Notes under the pieces: generated by a model
The model's input: the letters and a program-made list of their open reading frames with translations, nothing else
Told to the model about the DNA's origin: nothing
The model's database searches: none
Assembly: GCA_030057555.1 (NCBI GenBank)
Contig: JASGUU010000037.1
Span: 1 to 39,830 of the forward strand
Direction: 5' to 3'
Length of the DNA: 39,830 bases
DNA from: Bacillota bacterium
GTDB taxonomy: Bacteria > Bacillota > Clostridia > Saccharofermentanales > Fastidiosipilaceae
Position numbers and translations under genes: made by a program
Shown here: piece after piece, positions 1 to 7,360 of the stretch
How positions within the stretch are numbered: the stretch's first letter is position 1
Layout: the number at the start of each line of letters is the position of its first letter

Positions 1-1
1 T

Positions 2-139
2 GGAATGGATGCCCTGGTCTACGACGCTGCCGGCAAGTCTATATTCCCATCTGCAGCAGTAGCCGGAAAGATGCCGGTCTTTAAACGACAGGGCCGACCG
101 AAACGCAGGACGAAAACCACCCACACAGAACGCGAATGA
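2..139 (+). CDS. C-terminal fragment of an upstream gene
   Basis: An open frame enters from the left edge and ends at TGA 137-139, giving about 45 residues with a very basic tail (KRQGRPKRRTK) . I do not recognise the family. The stop lies one base before a strong terminator stem that starts at 141, which is the main reason to treat it as the end of a real gene. The start lies outside the window. The other frames of this stretch also stay open for a while, so the frame choice is uncertain. Confidence 0.35.
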   Translation, partial: GMDALVYDAAGKSIFPSAAVAGKMPVFKRQGRPKRRTKTTHTERE

Positions 140-140
140 C

Positions 141-184
141 AAAGACCCCGCACGGAACCTGAACAGGCTCGAACGGGGTCTTTT
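141..184 (+). terminator. Rho-independent terminator
   Basis: The perfect 10-bp stem AAAGACCCCG (141-150) / CGGGGTCTTT (174-183) is followed by a T-run that overlaps the right arm (TCTTTT). A small inner CCT/AGG pair may extend it. It would end the gene whose tail occupies 2-139. Confidence 0.8.
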
Positions 185-226
185 GATGTGCGGGTCTTTG
201 AGCGCTTACAAAAAAGGGGCCTGACT

Positions 227-280
227 GCTCAGCTTTTCAAGTTATGCGCCCTAATCCGTGTATAACTCGAATTTTTGCTC
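227..280. repeat. Small palindromic intergenic repeat (copy E)
   Basis: The right end CGAATTTTTGCTC (268-280) is the reverse complement of the end motif of the larger elements at 12.5 and 26.5 kb (GCAAAAATTCAACCT). The left end (GCTCAGCTTTTCAAGTTAT, 227-245) is its imperfect inverted partner, roughly 12 of 19 positions, with AAGTTAT / ATAACT as the inner stem. It is a short, probably degenerate member of that family. Confidence 0.45.
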
Positions 281-434
281 GCGGCCTCGTATGCAACACA
301 CATCACATCCTTCCGGCAAAGCGTTTGCCCTACCTCAGACTTGCCTGTGCCCGGTATTCATGTCCTCTTTCCCTTAACGTGCCCAACCAGGAAAGTTCCG
401 CGAAGGACTCAATGACACAGCTGTCTCCGCTGCA

Positions 435-463
435 TTGACTTTCCCGGCTTCCATGCCAATATT
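435..463 (+). promoter_or_regulatory. Predicted sigma-A promoter for the GH29 operon
   Basis: TTGACT (435-440) and AATATT (458-463) are separated by exactly 17 bp. The -35 matches 5 of 6 and the -10 matches 4 of 6. It lies about 115 bp upstream of the GH29 start and would drive the 580-4335 genes. Confidence 0.5.
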
Positions 464-579
464 GAAGTAAACTCATAAAAGCTGCGGACACGGTTCGCGG
501 GCAAAATGGAAACAGGGGGAGGGGCGGGGATTTCACGGTGCAGCCCCCGCTCCTTTCTCATGAAGGCGAAAGGGAAAAC

Positions 580-1902
580 ATGAGCAGCTATCAGACGCGC
601 AGGACACCGGGCGACACCGCCTGGTTCACCCACGACCGCTTTGGCATGTTCATCCACTGGGGTCTCTATGCCCTGCCGGCGCGGCACGAGTGGGTTAAGT
701 TCAGAGAATGCATCAGCGAGGAGCACTACGATCGATACTTCAAGTACTTCAACCCCGATCTCTTTGACGCCGCGGACCTCGCCCGCCAGGCAAAGCGGGC
801 CGGCATGAGGTATGCCGTGCTGACGACGAAGCACCATGAGGGCTTCTGCCTCTTTGACAGTCAATACACCGACTACAAGGCGACCAATACGCCAGCCGGC
901 CGCGATCTCGTCCGCGAGTATGTCGATGCCTTCCGTGCCGAGGGGCTGCGGGTGGGCTTCTACTACAGCCTGCTCGACTGGCACCACCCGGATTTCACGG
1001 TGGACTTCCTGCATCCGCGGCGCTTTGATGCCGATGCCCGGCAGCTGAACGCAGGCCGCGACATGAAGCGCTACGCCGCCTACATGCGCCATCAGGTGCG
1101 GGAGCTGCTGACGAACTACGGGAAGATCGACATTCTCTGGTTCGACTACTCCTATGCCGACAGACCGAACGACGACCCCCGCCTCGCCTGGACCCGTGGC
1201 AAGGGCCGTGACGACTGGGAATCCGAGGCCCTCATCGCCCTCGCCCGCGAGCTGCAGCCGGGCATCCTGATCGACAACCGCGCCGATATCGAGCAGGACC
1301 TCTGGACGCCGGAGCAGTACCAGCCGCTCCAGTGGATCCGCCATCCGGAGACGGGCGAGCTCGTGACCTGGGAGACCTGCCAGACCTTCTCCGGCTCCTG
1401 GGGCTACCACCGTGACGAGAGCAGCTGGAAGTCGCCGGCGCAGCTCATCCGCATGCTCGTCAACACCGTCTCGGCGGGCGGCAACCTGCTGATGAATGTC
1501 GGCCCGACGGCGCGCGGCAACATCGACCGGCGGGCGGAGGAGGCCCTCGCCGTCTATGCGGAGTGGATGCGCTGGAACAGCCGCTCGATCTACGGCTGCA
1601 CCATGGCGGAGCCGGATCTCGAGGTCCCGGCCGACTGCCGCCTGACGCAGAGTGCGGACGGCAGGCGCCTCTATGTGCATCTCTTTGCCTATCCCTTCAA
1701 GCACCTGCATCTGCCGGGGCTGGCGGACCGCGTCGACTATGCCCAGTTCCTGCACGATGGCAGCGAGCTGCCGCTGCATGTCGGGAAGGCCGCCAATCTG
1801 TCGATCAACTACGAAAAGCCCGAGGACGGGCTGCTGATCCTCGATCTTCCGGTCAGAAAGCCGGATGTGGTCGTGCCGGTCGTCGAGCTTTTCCTGAAGT
1901 AG
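580..1902 (+). CDS. Alpha-L-fucosidase, GH29 (first of two)
   Basis: A 440-residue retaining glycosidase expected to release alpha-L-fucose from oligosaccharides. It begins with the GH29 core (WFTHDRFGMFIHWGLY), has HHEGF at residues 85-89, the YYSLLDWHHPDF strand, and IDILWFDYS, in which Asp189 is the expected nucleophile. There is no signal peptide, so it should act in the cytoplasm on imported oligosaccharides. I chose ATG 580, preceded by AAAGGG, over an in-frame GTG at 538 with no ribosome site. The length fits a GH29 catalytic domain with a short C-terminal beta domain. It is followed 15 bp later by a second GH29 gene. The family call is firm; the linkage specificity cannot be read from sequence. 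Confidence 0.93.
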   Translation: MSSYQTRRTPGDTAWFTHDRFGMFIHWGLYALPARHEWVKFRECISEEHYDRYFKYFNPDLFDAADLARQAKRAGMRYAVLTTKHHEGFCLFDSQYTDYKATNTPAGRDLVREYVDAFRAEGLRVGFYYSLLDWHHPDFTVDFLHPRRFDADARQLNAGRDMKRYAAYMRHQVRELLTNYGKIDILWFDYSYADRPNDDPRLAWTRGKGRDDWESEALIALARELQPGILIDNRADIEQDLWTPEQYQPLQWIRHPETGELVTWETCQTFSGSWGYHRDESSWKSPAQLIRMLVNTVSAGGNLLMNVGPTARGNIDRRAEEALAVYAEWMRWNSRSIYGCTMAEPDLEVPADCRLTQSADGRRLYVHLFAYPFKHLHLPGLADRVDYAQFLHDGSELPLHVGKAANLSINYEKPEDGLLILDLPVRKPDVVVPVVELFLK

Positions 1903-1917
1903 AAGGAGGATACGAAC

Positions 1918-3219
1918 ATGACTTATACCGGACTGGATCGGAAATCCTATGAGGAGGCTGTTGCGGCGACCCGCGACCGGCGGATGCAGTGGTGGCGCGA
2001 GGCGCGCTTTGGCCTTTTCATCCACTACGGTCTCTATTCGGTGCTCGGGCGCCATGAGTGGGCGATGGCGGTCGGCAACTATCCGGTGGAGCTCTATGAG
2101 CAGCTCGTCGACGGCTTCCGCCCCGCTCCCGACTGCGCCAAACGCTGGGCAGAGCTCGCGCGGAAGGCCGGCATGAAGTATGCCGTCCTCACCTCACGGC
2201 ATCACGAGGGCTTCAGCCTCTGGGATTCCGAAGCCAATCCATGGAACTCGGTGCGCTGTGGTCCCGGGCGCGACATCGTCGGAGAATTCGTCGCCGCCTG
2301 CCGCGCCGAGGGGCTGGGCGTCGGCCTCTACAGCTCGCTGATGGACTGGCACCATCCGGACGCCGGCCGCGCAGCCTATGACCGCGAGGCACGTCTGCGC
2401 TTTCAGGACTATATTCGCGCCCTCAACCGCGAGCTCGTAACTCAGTATGGCATCGATGTGCTCTGGTACGACGTGGCGCAGCCCATGGAGCACTGGGAGG
2501 GCTGGGATTCGCTCTCGCTCAACCAGATGGTGCGCGATCTGAAGCCGGACATCATCCTGAACAACCGCTCGCGTCTGGACGAGGACTTCGGGACACCGGA
2601 GGAACGTGTCACGGCGGAGGCGGCGGGACGTGACTGGGAGGCCTGTATGACCTTCAACGGGCTGAGCTGGGGCTATCTCGATGTGGCGCAGACGGCGAAC
2701 TATGCCTATAACGGCCAGGGTATCCTGCGCATGCTGAACACGGCCGCCCACGGTGCCGGCAATCTGCTGCTCAACATCGGGCCGCCGGCCGACGGCAGCG
2801 TCCCGCAGGATGCCCTGGCTCCGCTGGAGGCGGTGGGTCGCTGGCTCGCGCGCCACGGTGAAGCTGCCTACGGCCTGGTGGACCGCTGCGATGTCCGTCG
2901 CTGTTCGGGGATCGCGGGAACGAGCCGGCGGGGACGCACCCTCTACCTCTGGTGCTGGGTCTGGCCGGATGACGGCACGCTGCGCATCGGCGGCTTCCGT
3001 ACGGCAGTGCGCGGGGTGCGGCTGCTGGGCTCGGATGTCAAACCGGGTTTTGAGCAGGATCAGTACGCGATCACGATCACGGATCTGCCGTCTGAGAACC
3101 CGGACCCGGAGCTCGGCGTCGGGGTCATCGCCGTCGAGTTCGAGGAGGAGCCGGCCTATATCTTTGCCAGCCGTTATCCGCAGCTCCATGGCGGGCAGGT
3201 CTACCCCGACTGGCGCTGA
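1918..3219 (+). CDS. Alpha-L-fucosidase-like GH29 (second of two)
   Basis: A 433-residue GH29 paralogue of the preceding gene: ARFGLFIHYGLYS near the N-terminus, SRHHEGFSLWDS, SLMDWHHPD, and GIDVLWYDV with Asp185 as the expected nucleophile. No signal peptide is present, so it is likely cytoplasmic. The start is fixed by AAGGAGGA (1903-1910) seven bases before ATG. It lies 15 bp after the first GH29 gene and 33 bp before the oxidoreductase, so the three are probably one operon. The two GH29 proteins differ strongly outside the core motifs, which suggests different linkages or substrates rather than a recent duplication. Some GH29 relatives act on other deoxy- or galacto-configured sugars, so the substrate is open. 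Confidence 0.9.
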   Translation: MTYTGLDRKSYEEAVAATRDRRMQWWREARFGLFIHYGLYSVLGRHEWAMAVGNYPVELYEQLVDGFRPAPDCAKRWAELARKAGMKYAVLTSRHHEGFSLWDSEANPWNSVRCGPGRDIVGEFVAACRAEGLGVGLYSSLMDWHHPDAGRAAYDREARLRFQDYIRALNRELVTQYGIDVLWYDVAQPMEHWEGWDSLSLNQMVRDLKPDIILNNRSRLDEDFGTPEERVTAEAAGRDWEACMTFNGLSWGYLDVAQTANYAYNGQGILRMLNTAAHGAGNLLLNIGPPADGSVPQDALAPLEAVGRWLARHGEAAYGLVDRCDVRRCSGIAGTSRRGRTLYLWCWVWPDDGTLRIGGFRTAVRGVRLLGSDVKPGFEQDQYAITITDLPSENPDPELGVGVIAVEFEEEPAYIFASRYPQLHGGQVYPDWR

Positions 3220-3252
3220 TGACAGGTTTTGCAGGGAAGGAGAAATGAATAC

Positions 3253-4335
3253 ATGAAAACCTGGAACATCGGCATCATTGGCTATGCCCATTCACACATA
3301 CACTCGAACGCGCTGGACTTTTACAACCTGGGCGGACGCGTCCGCTTCGGGGCGGGCGCCGACGTCAGGCCGCTGGTGGAGCCGACGAACCGCGGCGCCA
3401 GGACGCGCTATGGCGTGATGCAGGCGACGAACGCCGCGATCGGCCTCACGAAGCTCTACGACGACTACCATGAGATGCTCGAGCGCGAAAGCTTCGACAT
3501 CATCCTCTGCTGCTCCGAGAACGCCTTCCATGCCGATGTCTGCGAGGCGGTGCTCGGCCGCGGCATCCATGTCGTCGTCGAGAAGCCGCTCGCCATCACC
3601 ATGGAGCAGGCGGCGCGCATCGCCCGGGCGGCCCGGGCGGGAGGTGCCGAGGTCTTCGTCAACTGGCCCTCGACCTGGCGGAACCCGGTGCGCGAAGCCG
3701 AGCGACTCGTCGCCGCGGGTGCGATCGGTCCGCTCTATAAAATGACCTACCGCAACCGCGACTCGCTGGGTCCGCTCTCCTATGGTCAGGTGATGACGCC
3801 GGAGGAGATGGGTCAGGAGTGGTGGTACCAGCAGGCGGCCGGCGGCGGGGCTTTGCTTGACTACTGCTGCTATGGGGCCAATCTCTCGCGCTGGTTCTTC
3901 GGCACGGCGCCTGAGGCCTGCTATGCCGTGGCCGCCAATTTCAACAGCCCCTTCGGCGACACCGAGGACTACGCCACGATCACGGCGCGCTACCCCGGCG
4001 GCATCGCCATCATCGAGGGCTCCTGGGTGACCGTCAACACCGGCATTCCGTACGGCCCCATCCTCTATGGCCGCGACGCGACGCTGGTGGTGGACGACAG
4101 CGAGATCCGCATCTACCGCACCCGCCACGCGCCCGAGCCGGACGAGGTGATCGAGGTTGGCCCCCTGCCCGCGGGCCGGAGCACGCTGGGTGAGGAGGTC
4201 CTCTACCACCTCGAAACCGGCGAGCCCATCCATCCGACGCTGGAGCTGGGCCTGAATCTCGAGGCGCAGATGGTCCTCGATGCCGGGATCCGCTCGCTGG
4301 CCTCGGGACGGCTGGAGGCGACCCGCCGCGGCTGA
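3253..4335 (+). CDS. Gfo/Idh/MocA family NAD(P)-dependent oxidoreductase
   Basis: A 360-residue sugar dehydrogenase-type protein. The N-terminal Rossmann fold opens with NIGIIGYAHSHIHSN, and the family signature VVVEKPLAIT carries the catalytic Lys. The C-terminal alpha/beta domain has GGGALLDYCCYG where most relatives have GGGxxxDxGxH; the Asp is kept but the His is replaced, so the chemistry could differ from a standard sugar dehydrogenase. ATG 3253 with GGGAAGGAG (3234-3242) is preferred to an upstream in-frame TTG at 3229. It is third in the GH29 operon and may oxidise the liberated sugar; the substrate is inferred from context only. Confidence 0.85.
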   Translation: MKTWNIGIIGYAHSHIHSNALDFYNLGGRVRFGAGADVRPLVEPTNRGARTRYGVMQATNAAIGLTKLYDDYHEMLERESFDIILCCSENAFHADVCEAVLGRGIHVVVEKPLAITMEQAARIARAARAGGAEVFVNWPSTWRNPVREAERLVAAGAIGPLYKMTYRNRDSLGPLSYGQVMTPEEMGQEWWYQQAAGGGALLDYCCYGANLSRWFFGTAPEACYAVAANFNSPFGDTEDYATITARYPGGIAIIEGSWVTVNTGIPYGPILYGRDATLVVDDSEIRIYRTRHAPEPDEVIEVGPLPAGRSTLGEEVLYHLETGEPIHPTLELGLNLEAQMVLDAGIRSLASGRLEATRRG

Positions 4336-4360
4336 GGCATCCGTTCTTATCTCACAGGCA

Positions 4361-4388
4361 AAGCCCGCCACTGGAATCCGGCGGGCTT
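4361..4388 (+). terminator. Probable terminator after the GH29 operon
   Basis: Perfect 9-bp stem AAGCCCGCC (4361-4369) / GGCGGGCTT (4380-4388) with a 10-nt loop, 25 bp after the stop. The downstream T-tract is weak (GCTTCTGCC), so efficiency is uncertain. Confidence 0.5.
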
Positions 4389-4464
4389 GCTTCTGCCTGT
4401 CGGACCCGCTGCTTTCCGCCCGGCAGGGAGGCATCTCTTCTGATATACATTTGTCTTTGAGAGC

Positions 4465-4492
4465 TTGACAAAGAAGAGAGTGATGATAAATT
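4465..4492 (+). promoter_or_regulatory. Predicted promoter of the DUF3793-flavodoxin unit
   Basis: A perfect -35 TTGACA (4465-4470) is followed after 16 bp by TAAATT (4487-4492, 4 of 6). The expected start site falls at about 4499, right at the edge of the palindrome at 4501-4516. Confidence 0.6.
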
Positions 4493-4500
4493 GGACCGTA

Positions 4501-4516
4501 GTTAGCCGTGGCTAAC
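4501..4516. promoter_or_regulatory. Palindromic operator, DtxR/IdeR-like
   Basis: GTTAGCC-GT-GGCTAAC is a perfect 7-bp dyad with a 2-bp centre, at about +1 to +16 of the predicted transcript. The core TTAGCC/GGCTAA resembles DtxR/IdeR operators (TTAGGTTAGSCTAACCTAA type). Position and symmetry argue for a repressor site; the identity of the regulator is inference. Confidence 0.55.
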
Positions 4517-4546
4517 CATGGGTTTTAAGAAAGGAGGCTTCATGCG

Positions 4547-5110
4547 ATGGGTGCATGCTGCCTTGACGATTTACTGATACGTCACTCCGCCCCGTCGCTC
4601 GCGGGAATCAAAACCGGAAACCTGTTTACCGTGGCGGGCAGATTGGACAGGAAGCTCAAACGTTCCATTGCCGGGTTTAACGTCAAAATGAAGCGGAAAC
4701 ATATCCGTCTGATTCCGATTCAGTGTCAGGGCGACCGTACCTTGCTGTTTGTCTATCGACCGACACTGCTGGAGCAGGACCTTATGCAGGAGAGCTGCCG
4801 CTGCTGTCTCTGCCGTCTGGGCTATCCGGTTGAGAGCGGCGCTGCCTGTCTGAGGGAGTACATCTCCAGGCTGGCGGACAGTGATGAATTTCTGCATGAG
4901 ATTGGCTTCTTTCTCGGCTATCCACCTGATGACGTCATTGCGTTTATGGAGCAGGGATCTCGAGAGGCAGAATACCGTGCTGCCTGGCGGGCCTATTCCA
5001 ATGTTTCTGAGGCGAAGAAGACCTGTCAGGCATTCAGGACATGCAGACGGATCTACTGCACGAATTGGGAAAAGGGAAAAAGCATCGATCAGCTGACCGT
5101 TGCTGTATAA
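4547..5110 (+). CDS. DUF3793 family protein
   Basis: A 187-residue soluble protein. I recognise the DUF3793 pattern: SAPSLAGIKTGNLF (14-27), LLFVYRP (66-72) and LHEIGFFLGYPPDDVIAFM (116-134), with a Cys-rich middle (CRCCLC, 84-89) and C-terminal Cys160, Cys166 and Cys171. The molecular function of the family is unknown. ATG 4547 lies 9 nt after AAAGGAGG (4530-4537); an ATG at 4542 is in another frame and stops after 11 codons. The gene sits 19 bp upstream of a flavodoxin gene and behind a promoter with a palindromic operator, so a redox or metal-homeostasis role is a reasonable inference. Its many cysteines could bind metal or a cluster, but no standard ligand motif is evident. Confidence 0.85.
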   Translation: MGACCLDDLLIRHSAPSLAGIKTGNLFTVAGRLDRKLKRSIAGFNVKMKRKHIRLIPIQCQGDRTLLFVYRPTLLEQDLMQESCRCCLCRLGYPVESGAACLREYISRLADSDEFLHEIGFFLGYPPDDVIAFMEQGSREAEYRAAWRAYSNVSEAKKTCQAFRTCRRIYCTNWEKGKSIDQLTVAV

Positions 5111-5129
5111 AAGAAAGGAGTTCGCAGGA

Positions 5130-5552
5130 ATGAAAATTGCCGTAATCTACTGGAGCGGAACCGGCAACACGGAAATGATGGCCAGCGCCGTTGCCGAGGG
5201 GGCGATGACCGGAGGCGCAGAGGTGGATGTCTTTGAAGCTGCCTCTTTCGATCGCACCATGCTGGATGCATACGACGCCGTCGCACTGGGCTGTCCGTCG
5301 ATGGGCGCTGAAGTTCTCGAGGAATCGGAATTTCAGCCCATGTACGACAGTATCAAGGCTGATCTGGGTGACAGAAAAGTCGTCCTCTTCGGCTCATATG
5401 GCTGGGGCGACGGCGAATGGATGAGAGACTGGGAGGCGGAGCTGAGAGAGCTTGGCGCGAAGCTTCAGGGCGACGGCCTCATCATCAACGAGACTCCCGA
5501 TGAGCATGGGCTGGACAGCTGTCGGGCTCTGGGTGCCCGGCTGACCGCATAA
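5130..5552 (+). CDS. Short-chain flavodoxin
   Basis: A 140-residue FMN-binding electron carrier that can replace ferredoxin. The phosphate-binding loop is SGTGNTE (9-15), and the second and third flavin-contacting regions are recognisable (GCPSMGAE and FGSYGWGDGEWM). The length is right for the short-chain class. ATG 5130 is chosen over an upstream TTG because AAAGGAG (5114-5120) sits 9 nt before it. It follows the DUF3793 gene by 19 bp and is probably co-transcribed with it. Flavodoxins of anaerobes are commonly induced by iron limitation, which would fit the palindrome upstream of the operon. A strong terminator follows. Confidence 0.93.
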   Translation: MKIAVIYWSGTGNTEMMASAVAEGAMTGGAEVDVFEAASFDRTMLDAYDAVALGCPSMGAEVLEESEFQPMYDSIKADLGDRKVVLFGSYGWGDGEWMRDWEAELRELGAKLQGDGLIINETPDEHGLDSCRALGARLTA

Positions 5553-5572
5553 AGATTCACGCCGTTTCCGTT

Positions 5573-5639
5573 ATCCGGGAAGAATCGCTGCCAGCCCCGC
5601 GGCCCGTTCCCCCACCGATTCTTCCCGGATTCTTCTTTT
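5573..5639 (+). terminator. Strong Rho-independent terminator
   Basis: Perfect 15-bp stem ATCCGGGAAGAATCG (5573-5587) / CGATTCTTCCCGGAT (5616-5630), 28-nt loop, followed by TCTTCTTTT. It ends the DUF3793-flavodoxin unit. Confidence 0.88.
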
Positions 5640-5762
5640 CAGCGCTCCTGCAGGCGGAATCCGCCCTGCCGGGGCCTGTTTGTGATTCTGTCTAAAACGC
5701 CGAGCCGTTCCGGCAAACTTCGTATCAAAACGACAACAAAACTCATTAATGAACGGCCTTTA

Positions 5763-5771
5763 TGATATACT
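5763..5771 (+). promoter_or_regulatory. Extended -10 promoter for the ABC transporter operon
   Basis: TGATATACT is an extended -10 (TGnTATACT, hexamer at 5766-5771, 5 of 6). No good -35 is present 16-18 bp upstream. It is about 97 bp upstream of the solute-binding protein start. The remainder of 5640-5867 shows nothing else I can support. Confidence 0.5.
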
Positions 5772-5867
5772 CTCCCCGAGGTTCGGCCGTCCGCAGGCCG
5801 GCAAAACCACTATCCTGCCGGCTCCATATCAGCGGACAGAAGCAATTCAAGCATTCAGGAGGTTACG

Positions 5868-7289
5868 ATGAAAAAACGCATTTTGGCAGTCCTTCTCGGT
5901 CTGTCGATGATCGTGCTGGCTGCCTGCGGCACGAAGCCCACGCTCGGTGGCCAGACCACCGCAGCGGAGAAGACCACGGCCGCCGAGAAGCCTGACGATG
6001 CCGGGGAGACTGCCGAGGAAACGACAGCAGCTCCTGCCGGTGAAGATCAGGTTGTTATCCGGACAACCTTCATGGAGGGCGAGCTCAGCCGCGAGCTGCT
6101 CGATAAGTTCGAAGAGGAGAATCCGGGGATCAAGGTCGTTCAGGAAGCCGTCGACGACACGAAGATGGCCTCGCTGCTCGCCACGCAGGACGCCCCCGAC
6201 GTCATGCGCTGCATCGGCGTTTATGACATTCCGACGTATGTGACGCGCCGCATCGCCCTCGACCTCGACGAATATATGAACAACAGCGAAGTCATCGATG
6301 TCGACGATCTGCTGCCCATCTGCCATGTGTACCGCTATGACGGCACCACGGTTGGCAAGGGCCCCTGGTACGGACTGCCGAAGGACTGGTCCAACGACTT
6401 CGCCCTGTTCTATAACAAGACCTGCTTTGACAACGCCAACATCGAGCTGCCGAGCGACACGGAGCCGATGACCTGGAACGAGGTTGTCGAGCTGGCGAAG
6501 AAGCTCGTGATCAAAGAAGGCGACACCACGGTACAGTACGGTCTCGGCATGGTTGAGAATCCGACCATGCCAAGCTTCTATTACCTCAACCAGTATCTCC
6601 TGAGTGCCGGTGAGAATCTCAGCAGCGACGACAACAAATCCATGGACTTCACGAAGCCGGTTGTCGAGGATTTCCTGACGCTCTGGAACGATGCCGTTAA
6701 GAGCAATATCGGCCCCAACCCGGTCAACAATGACCAGACCGGCGGCAGCGACCTCTTCATCGGCGACAAGTGCGCCATGATCGTGACCGGCTACTGGTAC
6801 AGCGGCATGATCCGCGGCAACGAGGAAGCGTCAAAGAAGACCGCCTCCTTCGGCATGCTGCCCACCCCGATGGTCGAGGGCGGCACGCGCGTCGCGCCGA
6901 CCGGTTCCGCCACGGGCGGCTTCATCTACTCCCAGACGAAGCATCCGGAAGAAGCCTGGAAGTTCTTCGAGTGGTACTTCGGCGGCGAACCCGTCGACGA
7001 CCGTGCCAGGAGCGGCTGGGGACTGCCCTCCTTCAGGTCGAAGATGGAGCTGCTGCCCCAGAACGACGACTTTGACAAGCAGGTCTACCGCGTCACGCTT
7101 GACGAGCTGAACTACGGCGATGCCTTTATCCCGATCAACCCCTATCTCGGCACGGCCGGCCGGCCGATGTTCGAGAAGTGGGTCGACCCCTTCATCTTCG
7201 ATCGCGCCACGCTTGAAGAAACCATGCAGGGCATGACGGACGATGCGAACCAGACCATCAGCGAGATGGTCAGCGTACTCGAAGGCTGA
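5868..7289 (+). CDS. Carbohydrate ABC transporter solute-binding lipoprotein
   Basis: A 473-residue extracytoplasmic receptor for an oligosaccharide importer. It has a lipoprotein signal (MKKRILAVLLGLSMIVLAAC, Cys20) and a Thr/Ala/Glu-rich linker to about residue 60. The rest is a family-1 type solute-binding fold: RTTFMEGELSRELLDKFEEE, then PDVMRC in the first lobe and TGSATGGFIYSQTKHPEEAWKF near the C-terminus. AGGAGG (5857-5862) fixes the start. The two permease genes follow after a 71-bp gap that carries a hairpin. No ATPase gene is in the cluster, so a shared MsmX-type ATPase elsewhere is expected. The ligand is unknown; fucosylated or galactonate-yielding oligosaccharides are suggested by context. 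Confidence 0.9.
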   Translation: MKKRILAVLLGLSMIVLAACGTKPTLGGQTTAAEKTTAAEKPDDAGETAEETTAAPAGEDQVVIRTTFMEGELSRELLDKFEEENPGIKVVQEAVDDTKMASLLATQDAPDVMRCIGVYDIPTYVTRRIALDLDEYMNNSEVIDVDDLLPICHVYRYDGTTVGKGPWYGLPKDWSNDFALFYNKTCFDNANIELPSDTEPMTWNEVVELAKKLVIKEGDTTVQYGLGMVENPTMPSFYYLNQYLLSAGENLSSDDNKSMDFTKPVVEDFLTLWNDAVKSNIGPNPVNNDQTGGSDLFIGDKCAMIVTGYWYSGMIRGNEEASKKTASFGMLPTPMVEGGTRVAPTGSATGGFIYSQTKHPEEAWKFFEWYFGGEPVDDRARSGWGLPSFRSKMELLPQNDDFDKQVYRVTLDELNYGDAFIPINPYLGTAGRPMFEKWVDPFIFDRATLEETMQGMTDDANQTISEMVSVLEG

Positions 7290-7308
7290 TACGTTCAGAT
7301 TTGCACGG

Positions 7309-7335
7309 GGAGGACAGCTCTGAGGGCTGTCCTCC
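7309..7335 (+). promoter_or_regulatory. Intercistronic hairpin between receptor and permeases
   Basis: Perfect 10-bp stem GGAGGACAGC (7309-7318) / GCTGTCCTCC (7326-7335) with a 7-nt loop, 19 bp after the receptor stop and without a proper T-tract. Such hairpins usually stabilise the receptor mRNA or cause partial termination, so that receptor exceeds permease. Confidence 0.6.
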
Positions 7336-7360
7336 TTAGTCATCCGGAACGGAGGCATAA

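Larger units (their letters stand above)
185..579. other. Intergenic region before the fucosidase genes
   Basis: No convincing gene. It holds a small palindromic repeat copy (227-280), a sigma-A-like promoter (435-463) and the untranslated leader of the GH29 gene. Short open frames here lack ribosome binding sites and coding character. Confidence 0.6.

Noticed and set aside
409-2055. A 548-codon minus-strand open frame opposite the first GH29 gene
   Set aside because: Shadow frame of a clear GH29 enzyme; no recognisable domain.
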